DNA of 64,000 bases from Watersipora subatra (GCF_963576615.1 NC_088717.1:23401344-23465343); one strand, 5' to 3'; positions 1 to 11,102 are shown, numbered from the stretch's first letter. Notes: a model not told the origin generated them from the sequence alone. A program made the numbers and translations.

Positions 1-820
1 TAATTAAAACTCGGTTTATGACAGCAAACTACACAAATGTATAAGGACTGCAGCTGCATTCACCATCTGAGCAAACTTTAAAATCACTGATCTTTCATTT
101 TTCCATCTGTCACTTTAGCTGTCTGTTTCAACTACCGAAGAGTTTCTATATAGGCTGTAGTTATCTGTATGGTTGTCCCACAAAATATTCTAACACCGCT
201 GTCAAAATGACCTGCTTGCTGACTTGCTCTTCCAACTGAGTTTTTAAAAATTACTATGTTAAGGAAGAACTTTACTTCAACTCTGGCTTTTATACATATT
301 ACCTTCTTACCTATAGTTTTTTATTTTAGTATATTCTAAATATAAACCACTGCTCAACAATTAGTTTTTTTACAGCTGATAAAATCGTGTTTTTTATTAT
401 TTAATGGTGGCATCAGCTTGAATCTGACTTTATAGCTTTTTGCTGCCCAAATTTGGAATCATAAATAAAAACATATACTACTGATACTGCCAAACTTTTA
501 TTAAAAACAAAATAAAGAAAGGTCTAGGAAAATTTTTACGGTTCACTTTTTATGCTGTCAGTGTATTTTGCAGAGTTCCCATGGTGAAGTTGACAATACT
601 ATTTACATTTCCTAGTGCCTTTCATTTTACTTCCACTCTACTTCTGCCTTCAAATCTCAAGTGTGATAGATACGGCACAGCAAAGTTTTGAACAATTAAG
701 GGAACCCTTGCAGTCCTGTTGAAGTGCAGTGTTTCAAGGCCATGGTGATCACTACACTGGCTCTACTAGACACAAAGCTGGCTATGGTAGACACTACAAT
801 GACTGGTGAACATAACCACA
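1..820. other. no gene seen
   Basis: I see no convincing exon or repeat here. The stretch lies downstream of the minus-strand secreted-protein exon at 1663-1854 and could hold its later exons, but no acceptor with an open frame of recognisable character was found. Confidence 0.4.
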
Positions 821-828
821 TCTATTAT

Positions 829-1241
829 AGGTGACACTACCAGGACTATAGGTGACACTACTAGGACTATAAGTGACACTACCAGGACTATTGGTGACAC
901 TACTGGAACTATAGGTGACACTACTAAGACTAATAGGTGACACTACTAGGACTAAGGGTGACACTACCAGGACTATTGGTGACACTACTGGAATTATAGG
1001 TGACACTACTAAGACTAATAGGTGACACTACTAGGACTAAGGGTGACACTACCAGGACTAGTGGTGACACTACTAGGACTATAGGTGACACTAGTAGGAC
1101 TATAGGTGACACTACTGGGACTATAGGTGACACTACCAGGGCTATTGGTGACACTACTAGGACTATTGGTGACACTACCAGGATTATAGGTGACACTGCC
1201 AGGACTATATGTGACACTACTAGGATATAGGTGACACTACT
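829..1241. repeat. 21-bp minisatellite
   Basis: About 20 degenerate copies of a 21-bp unit built on GGTGACACTACTAGGACTAT. Because 21 is a multiple of three, long open frames run through on both strands (7-residue periods such as VVSPIVL or SVTYSPG). One-base indels make the frames switch. That argues for non-coding repeat, although it lies downstream of a Ser/Thr-rich secreted-protein exon on the minus strand. Confidence 0.85.
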
Positions 1242-1662
1242 ATGACCATTACAATGCTCGTTATTACATACATGTAGATAAGACAATTGGCCATTGTGGT
1301 ATCACAAGTAAGCCATTTAAAATTGTATTTATCGCATCATTGGTTTTAATATCAAATCATGGCATCAAATATAGTAGACCATCACTGTACTAAACCATTG
1401 AGGGTGATTACAAATGTTTCTCACAACCTTGGTTCATTATAACCTAGGCCATCACATGTAAGGCTTCATCATAAAACCAATTTCAACTTATTAAAAGTTA
1501 TGATATAAGCATATCAGTTGATATTGCATTCAGTAATTATAAACTTACTGTGAATATGCAAATATTTATAATAACTAAACGACCTAACCGAAATGTCATA
1601 CAGTTTATTGTGACTATAAATATACATAAAGTTTAGGATACCTACAAGAATAAAAGCCTTAC

Positions 1663-1854
1663 CATTGTTGGGTCCGCTGACATCATTGGCATGACTGTAG
1701 AGGAGACAATTCTCTCCTGCACGGAGGAGCTAGTGCTCAAATTTTGAGCAGAACTTTCTGTCGGTGACGTTGGATTTCCCTGACAATCGCGGCTCATAAA
1801 GACAACCAAAAGTACCAACGCTGAAAACATTGCTTTGAGCACCTTCATATTCAT
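1663..1854 (-). CDS. first coding exon of a secreted Ser/Thr-rich protein (partial gene)
   Basis: Reading the minus strand from ATG at 1854 gives 64 codons, ending exactly at a donor (CAATG|GTAAGG) in phase 0. The product starts MNMKVLKAMFSALVLLVV, a clear signal peptide (basic n-region, hydrophobic core, likely cleavage near residues 24-26). A Ser/Thr/Pro-rich stretch follows (PTSPTESS..., STSSS). A second in-frame ATG at 1848 could be the real start. A TATA box lies about 90 bp upstream. Secretion is inferred from the leader. The mature protein cannot be identified because later exons, expected below 1660, were not found. The frame runs on 7 codons past the donor to a stop, so an unspliced 70-residue peptide is a weaker alternative. 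Confidence 0.55.
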
Positions 1855-1938
1855 TTCGATCTACCGGTATTTGAATTTACTGCCCACTTGCTCAACTGCC
1901 GGTTGAACTGCTAATGACAGCAGTGCTCATTATTCCTT

Positions 1939-1946
1939 CTTATATA
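1939..1946 (-). promoter_or_regulatory. TATA box for the minus-strand secreted-protein gene
   Basis: The minus strand reads TATATAAG here, about 85-90 bp before the ATG at 1854. This would place transcription start near 1910 with a 5' UTR of about 55 nt. Position and sequence are the only evidence. Confidence 0.45.
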
Positions 1947-2367
1947 CTAGCAAATTCTGGAATACTGCCAGGAGCCAGTCATGTCAAGCAGCTGCGCTAG
2001 CTTTGTTTTTAGTTCCTTATCATAATTTTCTATAAATAAATTTCTGGTAATCAGTTTTGACCAATCGGCCAATCGCATGACGCTATAAAATTTGGTAAAT
2101 TAGAGGATATAAAATATAGGATGCCTAGGCCCAAAAATGTTTTATCAAACATAGAGAACTCTTGTGTAGAGATAAGATACCTTTAGAAAGCAATTCATTT
2201 AGAATAAAGGTTTACTATAAGGTTGAACAAATAAATAATTATTAAATCATAGGAAAATCTGGGATGTCATTTATAGTTTTTTTTCTGGCAACCGCTACTA
2301 TAACAATAGCTGTGGTCGGTCCTTTTATTCGCCTGACGCCAACGTTGAAAAGGATCACATTGCAGAA

Positions 2368-2418
2368 GATTCGAACTCACAACAATTATAGGCTTCACCG
2401 CTCGGCACACTACCACAT
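2368..2418 (-). repeat. tRNA-Ser/Leu-like relic (SINE head or tRNA pseudogene)
   Basis: The minus strand carries an A-box-like TGCCGAGCGGTGAAG and, about 25 bp on, a B-box-like GAGTTCGAATC. No complete cloverleaf closes around it, so it is more likely a SINE head or tRNA relic than a functional tRNA. Confidence 0.4.
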
Positions 2419-2460
2419 TCACCAAACATTCACCTCACATGTTTTTGAGTGATTGTGCAT

Positions 2461-2502
2461 AATGCGCAGAGAATAAGTATATTATACTTATTCTCTCGCA
2501 TT
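2461..2502. repeat. perfect-type hairpin
   Basis: A stem of about 20 bp with almost no loop (arms AGAGAATAAGTATA / TATACTTATTCTCT, extended by AATGCG / CGCATT). The function is unknown. Confidence 0.7.
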
Positions 2503-2649
2503 ATTGACACACATGATGACCTCTCACAGCAAATCCGAATTGCCAAGATACTAGATTATTATAATAAGAACCGTGTCCTTCTATTTTTCATAAGCTTCTG
2601 TTGAATGTTGAAAAAAAAAACATTGCATAGTACAGGGTTCGAACTCATG

Positions 2650-2742
2650 ACATGTTGCCTCAATGTTGCAGTGCAAAATGTAATGAACAACAACAGAGTC
2701 AGGAACCTTCTGTTTCAGTAGGGCTGAGAGCCCTCTGCACTG
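2650..2742 (-). pseudogene. hAT-type transposase relic, C-terminal piece
   Basis: Read on the minus strand and continued directly from 4301 after removing the LTR element and one target-site copy, the frame stays open. It gives the block following the catalytic-domain DGxxAMxG motif of ZBED/SCAND3/ZMYM-like hAT transposases: a short loop, LSALLKQKVPD, then a His/Cys segment resembling the family's IHC-IHR motif. The match fades past about 2655, where a tRNA-B-box-like GGTTCGAACTC appears. The other half is at 4301-4480. Confidence 0.6.
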
Positions 2743-2747
2743 ACCAA
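2743..2747 (+). repeat. target-site duplication ACCAA, left copy
   Basis: ACCAA directly precedes the 5' LTR and recurs directly after the 3' LTR (4301-4305). This is a 5-bp duplication as made by Ty3/gypsy integrases. Confidence 0.85.
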
Positions 2748-2963
2748 TGTAGTGTATCAAGGTCTTAAGTATGCCACCTGAATCATACTGTCAACAATTG
2801 CAATAATGTGGCAATATGTTTGCTTCTTGGTGCTGTTGTCTTTGCACCTGAAATCGGCACTATGGTGAATCATTGATGACTTGCATACACATATATATTG
2901 CTTGTAATGTAAAAATAAAACAGTCTTGAATTAGCCAGCCACCAGAAATCTTGATACACTAAA
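2748..2963 (+). repeat. 5' LTR
   Basis: 216 bp, starting TGTAGTGTATCA and ending TGATACACTAAA, so an inner 10-bp inverted pair TAGTGTATCA/TGATACACTA marks the ends. An AATAAA signal lies about 40 bp from the end. The shared boundary with the 3' LTR and the ACCAA duplication put the end at CTAAA rather than the usual CA. Confidence 0.88.
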
Positions 2964-2975
2964 TTGGCGACGAGG

Positions 2976-3818
2976 ATGCCAGATAATAAAGCCATGGCTA
3001 ATTTGCCAGAATTTGACAACTCTACGAGTGTTGAGTCATATTTGGAGCGGTTGGAGATATATTTTGCTGTGAACAAGGTTACGGGAGACTCTCGTCAGCA
3101 CATGCTGCTCATGGGCTTGAAAGGCTATCAATACGATACAATACGAGATCTGGCAGCCCCACAGAAGCCTAAGGATTTGACATACAGTGGCCTAGTTGAC
3201 CTTGTATGCAAGCACTTTGGTACGTCAAAGCACTGGCTGGTGGAACGACTTTCATTCAGAGAGATGAGACAGAATTCGGGTGAGAATCTCAATGAATATG
3301 TCAGCCGCTTGAAAAGGACAGCTCGCCAATGTGAGTTTGCCAGTAGTCTGGACGTCAACCTAGTGGAACAATTTCTACGTGGCATGCGGGACACAATGCT
3401 GAGGTCAAAGCTGATCGCACTTGAGGAATCAAAGCTAACTGATATTACTGTGTTATTGCAAGAAGCAAATGCCAAGGTCGCTATAGAGCAGATTACACTT
3501 CCAGATGTGAAATCTGAAATGAATGCAGTCAAGAGGAATTGTTTCAGCAAGGGACAAGCAATCTGTGGTGATTGTGGTTTAGAGCAACGGATTAACCACA
3601 AGTGCCCAGCAAAAGGGCGCACATGTTTTAAATGTGGGGGCAACGGTCATTTAGCAAAAGCCCTGCCTGCCCAAAGAATAACATCAGAGCTGTTGAGAAG
3701 GCACAGAAATTATTTGACTACGAGGACGACGATTCCCTGTTTTAAGTCAGTCAGCTTAGCCAGTAAATCTACTAGTCAGTTAGCCAGTCAGCACTGTTTG
3801 CTCAATTTTGAAATGTGA
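2976..3818 (+). pseudogene. gag: retrotransposon Gag with disrupted zinc knuckle
   Basis: I start at ATG 2976 (MPDNKAM), just after the presumed primer-binding site; the frame is open upstream only through non-ATG codons. The region codes for a Gag capsid-type domain: residues about 8-170 are helical, with SVESYLERLEIYF near the start and LVEQFLRGM near 135. A Cys-rich nucleocapsid part follows, with CGDCGLE near residue 190 and CFKCGGNGH near 217. The last Cys of that CX2CX4HX4C knuckle is missing from the frame because a CTGCC direct duplication near 3662-3671 shifts it. An acidic sequence continues in another frame just downstream. The final 40 or so residues in the annotated frame are therefore out-of-frame translation. 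Confidence 0.8.
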
Positions 3819-4084
3819 CGTTATTCAGCCATTCACTGTGTGTGATGTCTCTCTGCTATCTACTGTGTGTAGTGTTTCTAGTTTAGTCCAGCCAGAATTT
3901 GAGTTAGTACTGTGTGAACTTCTCAACAGATCTTGCATGTTTCATGTGAATATTTCTGCTTTTGGAAGAAAAGGAAGGAATATGTTTATATGTTTATTGA
4001 ATTGTCAAAAAATTGTCATATCCTCCTTTGTAGCCTATGTACCTGTATTACGTAAGCTTTCAATTTTGTAAAATTGGTAAGGGA

Positions 4085-4300
4085 TGTAGTGTATCAGGGT
4101 CTTAAGTATGCCACCTGAATCATACTGTCAACAATTGCAATAATGTGGCAATATGTTTGCTTCTTGGTGCTGTTGTCTTTGCACCTGAAATCGGCACTAT
4201 GGTGAATCATTGATGACTTGCATACACATATATATTGCTTGTAATGTAAAAATAAAACAGTCTTGAATTAGCCAGCCACCAGAAATCTTGATACACTAAA
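4085..4300 (+). repeat. 3' LTR
   Basis: A second 216-bp copy of the LTR at 2748-2963, followed directly by ACCAA (4301-4305). Confidence 0.88.
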
Positions 4301-4480
4301 ACCAATCATAGCTGATACACCATCACCAGCTACAGCAGTTATATTGTTGAGTGGAACGCTACGCAATTCACAGTATTCTATCAATCTTCTGAGGATTGTC
4401 TTTTCTCGTGAATCCATTTTGAAATACTTGCAAAATAAGAACTGATTAATCCCATGCTTTGGTGTCCATCCTTCCGGCAT
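4301..4480 (-). pseudogene. hAT-type transposase relic, N-terminal piece
   Basis: The minus-strand frame reads FLFCKYFKMDSREKTI, then a helix, then NNITAVAGDGVSAMIG. This is the FCK-L-T-GETIF ... TDGAPAMVG block of ZBED5/SCAND3/ZMYM6-like hAT transposases, whose Asp belongs to the RNase-H-fold catalytic region. The frame is cut exactly at the LTR element. Upstream residues (near 4480-4565) diverge and shift frame. No zinc finger, terminal repeats or 8-bp duplication were identified. Confidence 0.65.
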
Positions 4481-4564
4481 ACTGTTGGTGATTGATATAG
4501 CAGTTCTATAAACAAAATTCCATAATTCAGTTTGACACGCTTACACCCCAACCTATGAACCAAT

Positions 4565-4960
4565 CAACCATCTTCTATCTTTTTGAAATACTTGTACAGA
4601 TATTTATTTACTGTGATACACTCTCCGGCAGTCTTTCATATCACTCACAGCTCGTTAGACTGCCAGCGAACTAGTTACTATAATAAAATCGCTGTAAGAA
4701 ACTTGAAGCATTTTTAATTTCATAGCATTCGCTTTGTAGTTTTATTTTTGTGATACAGATTAGCATTTCATAAAATTGTTTAAAAAAACAAAAAATTTGG
4801 AAAATTTGCATAGCTTTATTTTACCCTCAATATATAGCTTTCATTGATGATAAAATATTTGTGTAGATACAAATTTCTGTAAACGCAGCATCCATAACAA
4901 ACAGAGACAATTCTTGTGTAAAAGTATTTGCTGTAAAAATGTGTTGAAATATATATTGAA
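4565..4960. other. AT-rich, no gene seen
   Basis: Simple AT-rich DNA between the hAT relic and an inverted-repeat element. No supported exon. Confidence 0.4.
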
Positions 4961-5440
4961 ATAACAGCGGGAACCTGTCACTGTATGTCACAACGGCAAC
5001 CTACATTATAACTATATGTCGCACCGGGAACCTGTTACTATATGTCACAATGAGAACCTGTTGTTATATATCACAATGAATATATGTTTTGCACCTGTCG
5101 CTATATCTCCAACTCATTTACTAAACTGGGATGGTAAACTTTCACTCCTGATGCTTACAATAAACTGATCTGCCACTTGACTGACATAAATAAACCCAGT
5201 TTATAATCAAATGGTTTACAAATAATGGCATGGCCAAATCAAATGGCATCAGTAATAAATTAAGTTATTCTACAGTCTTCATAGGTGCCAATAACTTCAC
5301 TGTTTTAATTTAATTTAAATCAACAACAAAATTAGAGTTAATGAGATGAAGTGGGTCTATCACAAGGCCAGCAAATTATATAATGTTCCAGGCGCTGGCA
5401 CATTTTCTTATTGGTTATTCTGCAAGTTTCAAATAAAAAA

Positions 5441-5847
5441 GACGACTTGCACAAAATTCTAGTTGATTTTATTAAAAATTATTGGCATTTTTCTATCATT
5501 TACCATTCTTTGTGTTTCAATATAAAACCTACAAAACTTGGTTGCCGTTCAAATGTTTGAATCAAGCGCAAGTGTGATTATGACATCACTAGTTGCAAAG
5601 AGACGAGGTAGAGACGAGAAACGCTGCAACTTGAACGCAATAGCCGATATCAGTTATGGCAACAATAGCGACTAGTGACATCATTTCGCACGTATTTTCT
5701 TCTGAGTGTTTTAACTGAGACCAAGTTTTGTTGGTTTAATTGTAAAACATTCTGACAGTCAGGTCCCATCAAGCGTCAAAAAACAATCGCAAGTGATAGA
5801 AATCTTTCTGAGAAAATCCACTACAATTTTGTGCAAATTCATCATTA
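5441..5847. mobile_element. fold-back MITE, family 1 copy A
   Basis: The two halves are imperfect reverse complements. The ends read GACTTGCACAAAATTCTAG and ...ATTTTGTGCAAATTCATC, and inside each arm is a TTTCTATCA-TTxGCAATTG-like block and a TGACAGTCAG/CTGACTGxCAG block. Related copies lie at 30547-30990, 48005-48240 (one arm) and 49477-49924. No open frame is conserved between copies. Confidence 0.65.
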
Positions 5848-6309
5848 AGTTTTAAAACTATTCAAGTTGAAAACTTTCCCTTTTTTACTTTTCCATCTAC
5901 AATATTCAAAAAACTTTACAGCTAATTTATGATGGCGTATTTCATCTTGCTGCTGGGCAGCACGTATAAACACTACCCCATAATATGATGGCCATCTAAC
6001 TGATGAAGGCAACTGAACACTATTGCATCAGTTTGCGGACAATGGGTGAGTCATTCTATAAAAAATATAGTGACGTCAAATGAACTCTGACAAAAGTGTT
6101 TTAGCAGTGGTCTGTATTTGTGGTTTCCGATACGATGCCAGTGCTTTCCTGGATCACGTCAAAAATTATATTAGATCATTACCTTCTTCGTTCAACAGTG
6201 TACATGTGGTTTATTAAATTAACCATGGTGTAGTAAAGCTATTGTTACATAAGAGGCCATCTGATCTCCATATGCGTTATAGGTTAATTTGTTTATGGCA
6301 ATTGCCAGA

Positions 6310-6535
6310 CTATTAGACACAATAGAGAGTATTAGACACATGGTAAAGAGTATTAGACACATGATAGAAATTAGCAAACCCATGATACAGGGTATCAGAC
6401 ACATGGTAGAGAGTATTAGACACATGATAGAGAGTAGCAGACCCATGATACGGGTATCAGACACATGGTAGAGGGTATTAGACACATGGTAGAGGGTATT
6501 AGACACATGATACGGGTATCAGACACATGGTAGAG
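6310..6535. repeat. 21-bp minisatellite
   Basis: About 10 copies of a 21-bp unit around AGTATTAGACACATGGTAGAG with GGTATC variants. Multiples of three give spurious open frames on both strands. Confidence 0.85.
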
Positions 6536-6869
6536 GGGAATTTAATAGAAATCTAGTAAAGTAGAAATTGTAAAAGTACAGACAAATTTATCAAAATGAT
6601 GATAACTTTAGTTAAGATTATAATTCATAAAGTGCCCAAGCTTTCTACATAGTTTAATATAAAGCTAATTTTAATATATATATTCCCTAGATTCTTTGTC
6701 AGTCTAGTGGCAGATCAGTTTATTGTAGGCAACAGGAGTAAAAGTTTACCATCCCAGTTTAGCAAATAAGTTGGAGATATAGCGACAGGTTTAAAACATA
6801 CATGTATATCCATTGTGACACATAGTGACAAGTTCTCATTGCGACATCAAGTGACAGGTCCCCCTAGGG

Positions 6870-7030
6870 ACAACGGGTTTTTGTCTGACCAGACTCAGTC
6901 TCTCGGCAGTTTAGATGATATTTCCAGCAGGCGATAACAGGTCGAGACATGTTAGTATTTCCTTCCTGTTGCTGTGGCTGGCCAATAGATATGTTTGTTT
7001 ATCCTCTCCATCTAGATGTTGCCTAATCGT
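6870..7030 (-). repeat. dispersed repeat, copy 1
   Basis: The reverse complement resembles 10717-10870. Shared blocks are CATCTAGA-GG-GAGGATAAAC, AACATGTCTCGAC-TGTT and CGCCTGCTG. Nature unknown. Confidence 0.55.
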
Positions 7031-9826
7031 ATCACTGAAATAGCCAGTGCTTTTATAGATGTTGTTTTTGGTTCTGTAAGGTGTCTAGTTAATCCTCCTC
7101 AATAATATTGAACTCGATATTTAATAGCCATTGGGCTGATCATTAGAACTGAGAATTCTGATTAAACCAATGAGGTAACAACAATAATAAGAAGAACTGT
7201 AACTGTTAATATAAAATATTCATTAATAACATTTTAAATGCTTTAGTCAAATACTATATTTATATTATTCTAATCTACAGAATGACACTTAATCTCAGAA
7301 GTTTATAGATATCCAGATATATTAATTTTAACTGAAAGTCTTTGGAATTGGGTGATACCGTTTGTGTTTGAAGGAAAAGAAGAGCTGAGAGGATAGCAGA
7401 TCAGCTAAAAGAAAGTATAGTTTAGACTCATTTTGATACACAGAAAAGTGAGAAGAATATATTTCAAGAAATGGCACAGATGAAAATAGATTTCACCAAA
7501 AAACTAGGTAGGAAAGAGTTCAGGAGATGTCAAACTTTGATCGCAAGTTGATATGGTATATTAGCACCGTGTTTACAATGCATGGTTGGAACCACAGCAA
7601 CAAGTAGAGCTTTGGCAACCACTAATTATGAATAGTCTGTAGAGGAATGCTTGTTTCTTTATAGGTTTCAGAGGTTCTACACATTTTATTGAACATGGAG
7701 CCATTGAAATTGTAAATGTTCGTTTTAGAGGGTCAAGACAACTGCATGTTTTTGGCATAATAAAGTAGCTTCAATATTTTATTCATTTTTTTTAGCTGCT
7801 GAGGATTCAGCTTTTCATTTCAGATGATGAATGACAATGGCTTGCGGTCATCAACTAAGAAGCTAAATATGCAGTTGTTAACATTTAGTTCCTCACATAT
7901 ATGTAGTCCACTAAGGACACATACATTAGATGACAGTTTGTGACAGGAGCTTGTGAAAGGCTTCCCTTCTGCATTGCACCATCAGCGGGCTGTCACAATC
8001 TGGTTTATTTGTGAACAGACCATGCAAAATGGTAAAAGTTTCTAGAAGATCTCGTATTTGGTTTAAACAGTTTCAAACTTTGTATACCGATTTTATAAAA
8101 CTTTTGGAAGACGTGGAGAAAATTCCTAATTACAGACCTATTAATTGTTTTTGATAACTTTTTTAAAAGTCTGAATTGTGTAAAATTATATTTATTTGAC
8201 TTCTAATAATTACCATTAGTTTTATTATCAGAGACTGTGAGTGCTTTTACCTGGCTTTAGCTGCGGACGCTGTAACTCGTGGAGTTGTCTCCTGATCGCT
8301 ATTAGACTCCTTGTCAGACCCAACCAAATGCTTCTTTGTTTGTCACACAAAAAGATAAATTTTTTACAGTACATAAAAGTATAATAAAAAAACTTTCTTT
8401 TACTCAGTTTATAACATAGAGCTATACGAATGGACAGAAAAGAATCACCTAATCAAAAATAATGTTGAAGGTTCATTGGCAGAAAATAAAGCCGAAATAT
8501 CATATCTATTTTCCATTTGATATCATTTGATATCTAACAAAACTGCATTGATGAGCCAAAGCTAGAGACAGATCGCTGGTGCAAATATTTTTGAAGTGTA
8601 TAGAAGAAGGTACTCCCTCAGAATGCATTCTCTCTGGTGACCAGCAACAACTGCTAAGGTATTCATAAAAAGTAAAAAGAAAGGCAACAGACGAGGAGGA
8701 AATAAATACAAAATCAATTACTTGCACTGAAGAGCAAAAGCTAAATCAATTAATGTTCAAGTGGCTTTAGCCAGATATCTGGGTGTTGTTGTTGGAAACA
8801 TAATAATCTTACTTGACTGGTACAAGGAAGTAGGCAGACAGCAGGTATGATTCATTTTAGAGCATCACACCTGGTCTATTTTATTGTCATTCTGCCACAA
8901 AGTGAGAATGAAGTTTAGCCTGTTGCTCTATACTTATGTACAAACAAGGTAAGGGTGGCGGGGACAATCGACCTTTATGCCTACTAATATATTATTAGAC
9001 TGTGCGCTAAAGTGTGAAGTGAGTATAAATGACAAAAAATGCAATGTTGTATACATATAAATATATATAGAATTTTCCTTGTTACGGAATAATCTATATC
9101 CTTATTAATATTGTGAAACTAGTAGCAATATGTTATTCTGGTTAAATGAGTTGACTGAGTCATAAATTAGTGTCTGTTTGTTGATTTGTAGTTGTTTCAT
9201 AACCTAAGCCAAGTGGATATATGTGATGAGATGATATACATGTATATAGGCAGATAGAGATAACTGATATATATGGGCAAACAAACAAAACAAAGAAGAA
9301 GTTAGCGTTAGCCACAAACAAGACCGAACCGATACCACTGGAAGAAAATTGATACATAACTTACACCTTCCTCTTTATCCATCTCTTACATCTGCAATGC
9401 CAATAAAAAACAACTCCTACTTTTGTTATTTACTGTTAGCATAAACTTCAGATTTGGCATGCTTCTTATTAGTATTGACAAAAAAACCTGATTGCTGCTC
9501 AGGGTCTCGAACTAGAGGTCGCGCACTAGATGCACTTTAGCTTGAGATCTTGAGCTAGGCGGACTCTAGCTAAGGTTCTGTCGTTTATTCTGTCTCATTG
9601 TTGTTCTGTCAATTACTTGTGAAGAAGCTTTGTTTATTAGTCAATAAGATATTATAATCTATAGCAAATAGAGAATACTGCAAGCCAAAGCTTCAAATCA
9701 TGTCAGGATGTATGAACCTGCTACCGACTATGCATATACTCCTGTGCCACTTGTGCATGTTTTGTATGAATGCCAACTAAACCATCAATCCCCTATGCAT
9801 TTAGAGAGAGTAAACTGGACACCCTT
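7030..9826. other. no gene recognised
   Basis: Several short open stretches occur. One, near 8000-8155 plus, is a 50-codon frame ending in NYRPINCF, which recalls a non-LTR reverse transcriptase motif but is too short to call. There are no splice-supported exons and no clear repeat. Confidence 0.35.
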
Positions 9827-10656
9827 AAGGCGTGGTCACACGAGCACCGAACCGACGTAGGATCGGTTCGGTTCGGAGGCTGGTTCGGTTCGTGGCACAT
9901 ATCACACGGCATCCGAAGTCACTTCGCTTCCTAGGTACCATACGCATAGAGACAGGACACGGTTTCATTAGTAGTTGTTATGTATTTGAGTTAAATATTT
10001 CTATTGTAAACAAAAAACTTTGAGGAACAATTATAAATTATAATTACACAGCAGATTTATCAGAAGATCGTTCAGCTGCTCAAAATAAATCACTCAATAC
10101 AAAGATTTTGGTAACCCTTCCCAGCAACACAATTATAATTTTTTATTAACATATGAATGTTTTTTTATGCTGAGTACATAACAAACAAAAACAGTCTTTA
10201 TCATATTACTGTGGTGTTACATAAATAAATCAGTCAACGATACTTCATCAGGATGAATATGACACATTACTTATATTCTACACGAAAGAAAATCACAACC
10301 ATTCTCTTACATTTATGTAAAACTTAAGTGCAACATCTTACATTTATGCAACCCAATCACAAGTCTGGGTGAACCTTGTCGTAAATTGCTTCATGTTGTT
10401 TATTTAACGAAATAAAAGTATCGTCCCATTTCATTTTTAACTTTACTCACACGCACGTAAGAAGAAATGTGACGCGTGCTCCCTAGAATTCTAGAATTTT
10501 AACCAGCCAATAAGAGCAAGGGTTCGGCACGAAATTTCGAGCAGTACCAAAATAGTTCATTTCGGCTAGAAATGTCTTTGGCCGAACTTTTTACAGCTGA
10601 GAGCGACATCGCTTTGCGTCATTTAGTTCGGTTCGGTGCTCGTGTGACCACGCCTT
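9827..10656. mobile_element. MITE with 29-bp terminal inverted repeats
   Basis: The left end starts AAGGCGTGGTCACACGAGCA and continues CCGAACCGA. The right end is its exact reverse complement over about 29 bp. The element is 830 bp, with further internal GGTTCGG inverted motifs and no coding frame. Flanks are CCCTT and TACAC, so no clear target duplication was defined. This is a DNA-transposon derivative of undetermined superfamily. Confidence 0.65.
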
Positions 10657-10716
10657 TACACAACCAAAAACAACACGTGTAAAAGCACTGCGCTATTACA
10701 GTGACAGCATCGGGCA

Positions 10717-10870
10717 GCATCTAGAGGGTGAGGATAAACGAGCCTGTCTATCAGCGAGCCGCTGCAACATGATCGAAATGCCAGCATGTCTCGACTTGTT
10801 CTTGCCTGCTGAATACTATTTAGTTCCTGTCCAGAGAGGTAATCGGGACAGGCAAAAAACAGAAATCACT
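10717..10870 (+). repeat. dispersed repeat, copy 2
   Basis: Inverted partner of 6870-7030; see the shared blocks listed there. Confidence 0.55.
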
Positions 10871-10887
10871 TTGAGATCTTTCGGCAG

Positions 10888-11102
10888 CTCTATGGAACAC
10901 AACCATAGACAGTTTTAATCACTGACTGAGCTGTATGAAACACAACCATAGACAGTTTTGGTCACTGACTGAGCTCTATGGAACACAACCATAAACAGTT
11001 TTGGTCACTGACTGAGCTCTATGAAACACAACCATAGGCAGCCTTCGTAACTGACTGAGCTCTATGGAACACAACCATAGACAGTCTTCATCACTGACTG
11101 CA
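10888..11102. repeat. 43-bp minisatellite
   Basis: Five copies of a 43-bp unit containing GGAACACAACCATAGACAG and TCACTGACTGAGC, with point differences. Confidence 0.85.

Larger units (their letters stand above)
2748..4300 (+). mobile_element. LTR-gag-LTR retrotransposon (non-autonomous, Ty3/gypsy-like)
   Basis: Two 216-bp direct repeats (2748-2963 and 4085-4300) differ at one visible position (A/G near base 13) and are flanked by ACCAA on both sides. This is a complete and recent insertion of 1,553 bp. Inside are a gag frame from 2976 and about 270 bp of 3' sequence. No protease, reverse transcriptase, RNase H or integrase is present, so the element must rely on another copy for mobility. 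Sequence after the left LTR (TTGGCGACGAGGATG) sits at the primer-binding-site position. A purine-rich AAGGGA precedes the right LTR. It interrupts a hAT transposase relic. Confidence 0.9.
4970..6870. mobile_element. 1.9-kb segment bounded by inverted repeats
   Basis: Sequence at about 4970-5200 (a degenerate run of CACAA-GGGAACCTGT-TATATGT units, then CTCCAACTCATTTACTAAAC...) recurs in reverse complement at about 6705-6870 (...GTTTAGCAAATAAGTTGGAG, then GACAGGT units). The arms are roughly 200 bp and imperfect. Between them sit a fold-back MITE (5441-5847) and a 21-bp minisatellite (6310-6535). It is probably an old fold-back element, with no coding content seen. Confidence 0.5.

Noticed and set aside
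3128..3643. 171-codon minus-strand frame
   Set aside because: Shadow of the retrotransposon gag on the opposite strand.
8000..8155. Possible reverse transcriptase fragment (NYRPINCF)
   Set aside because: Only 50 codons and a single short motif, with no neighbouring domain.
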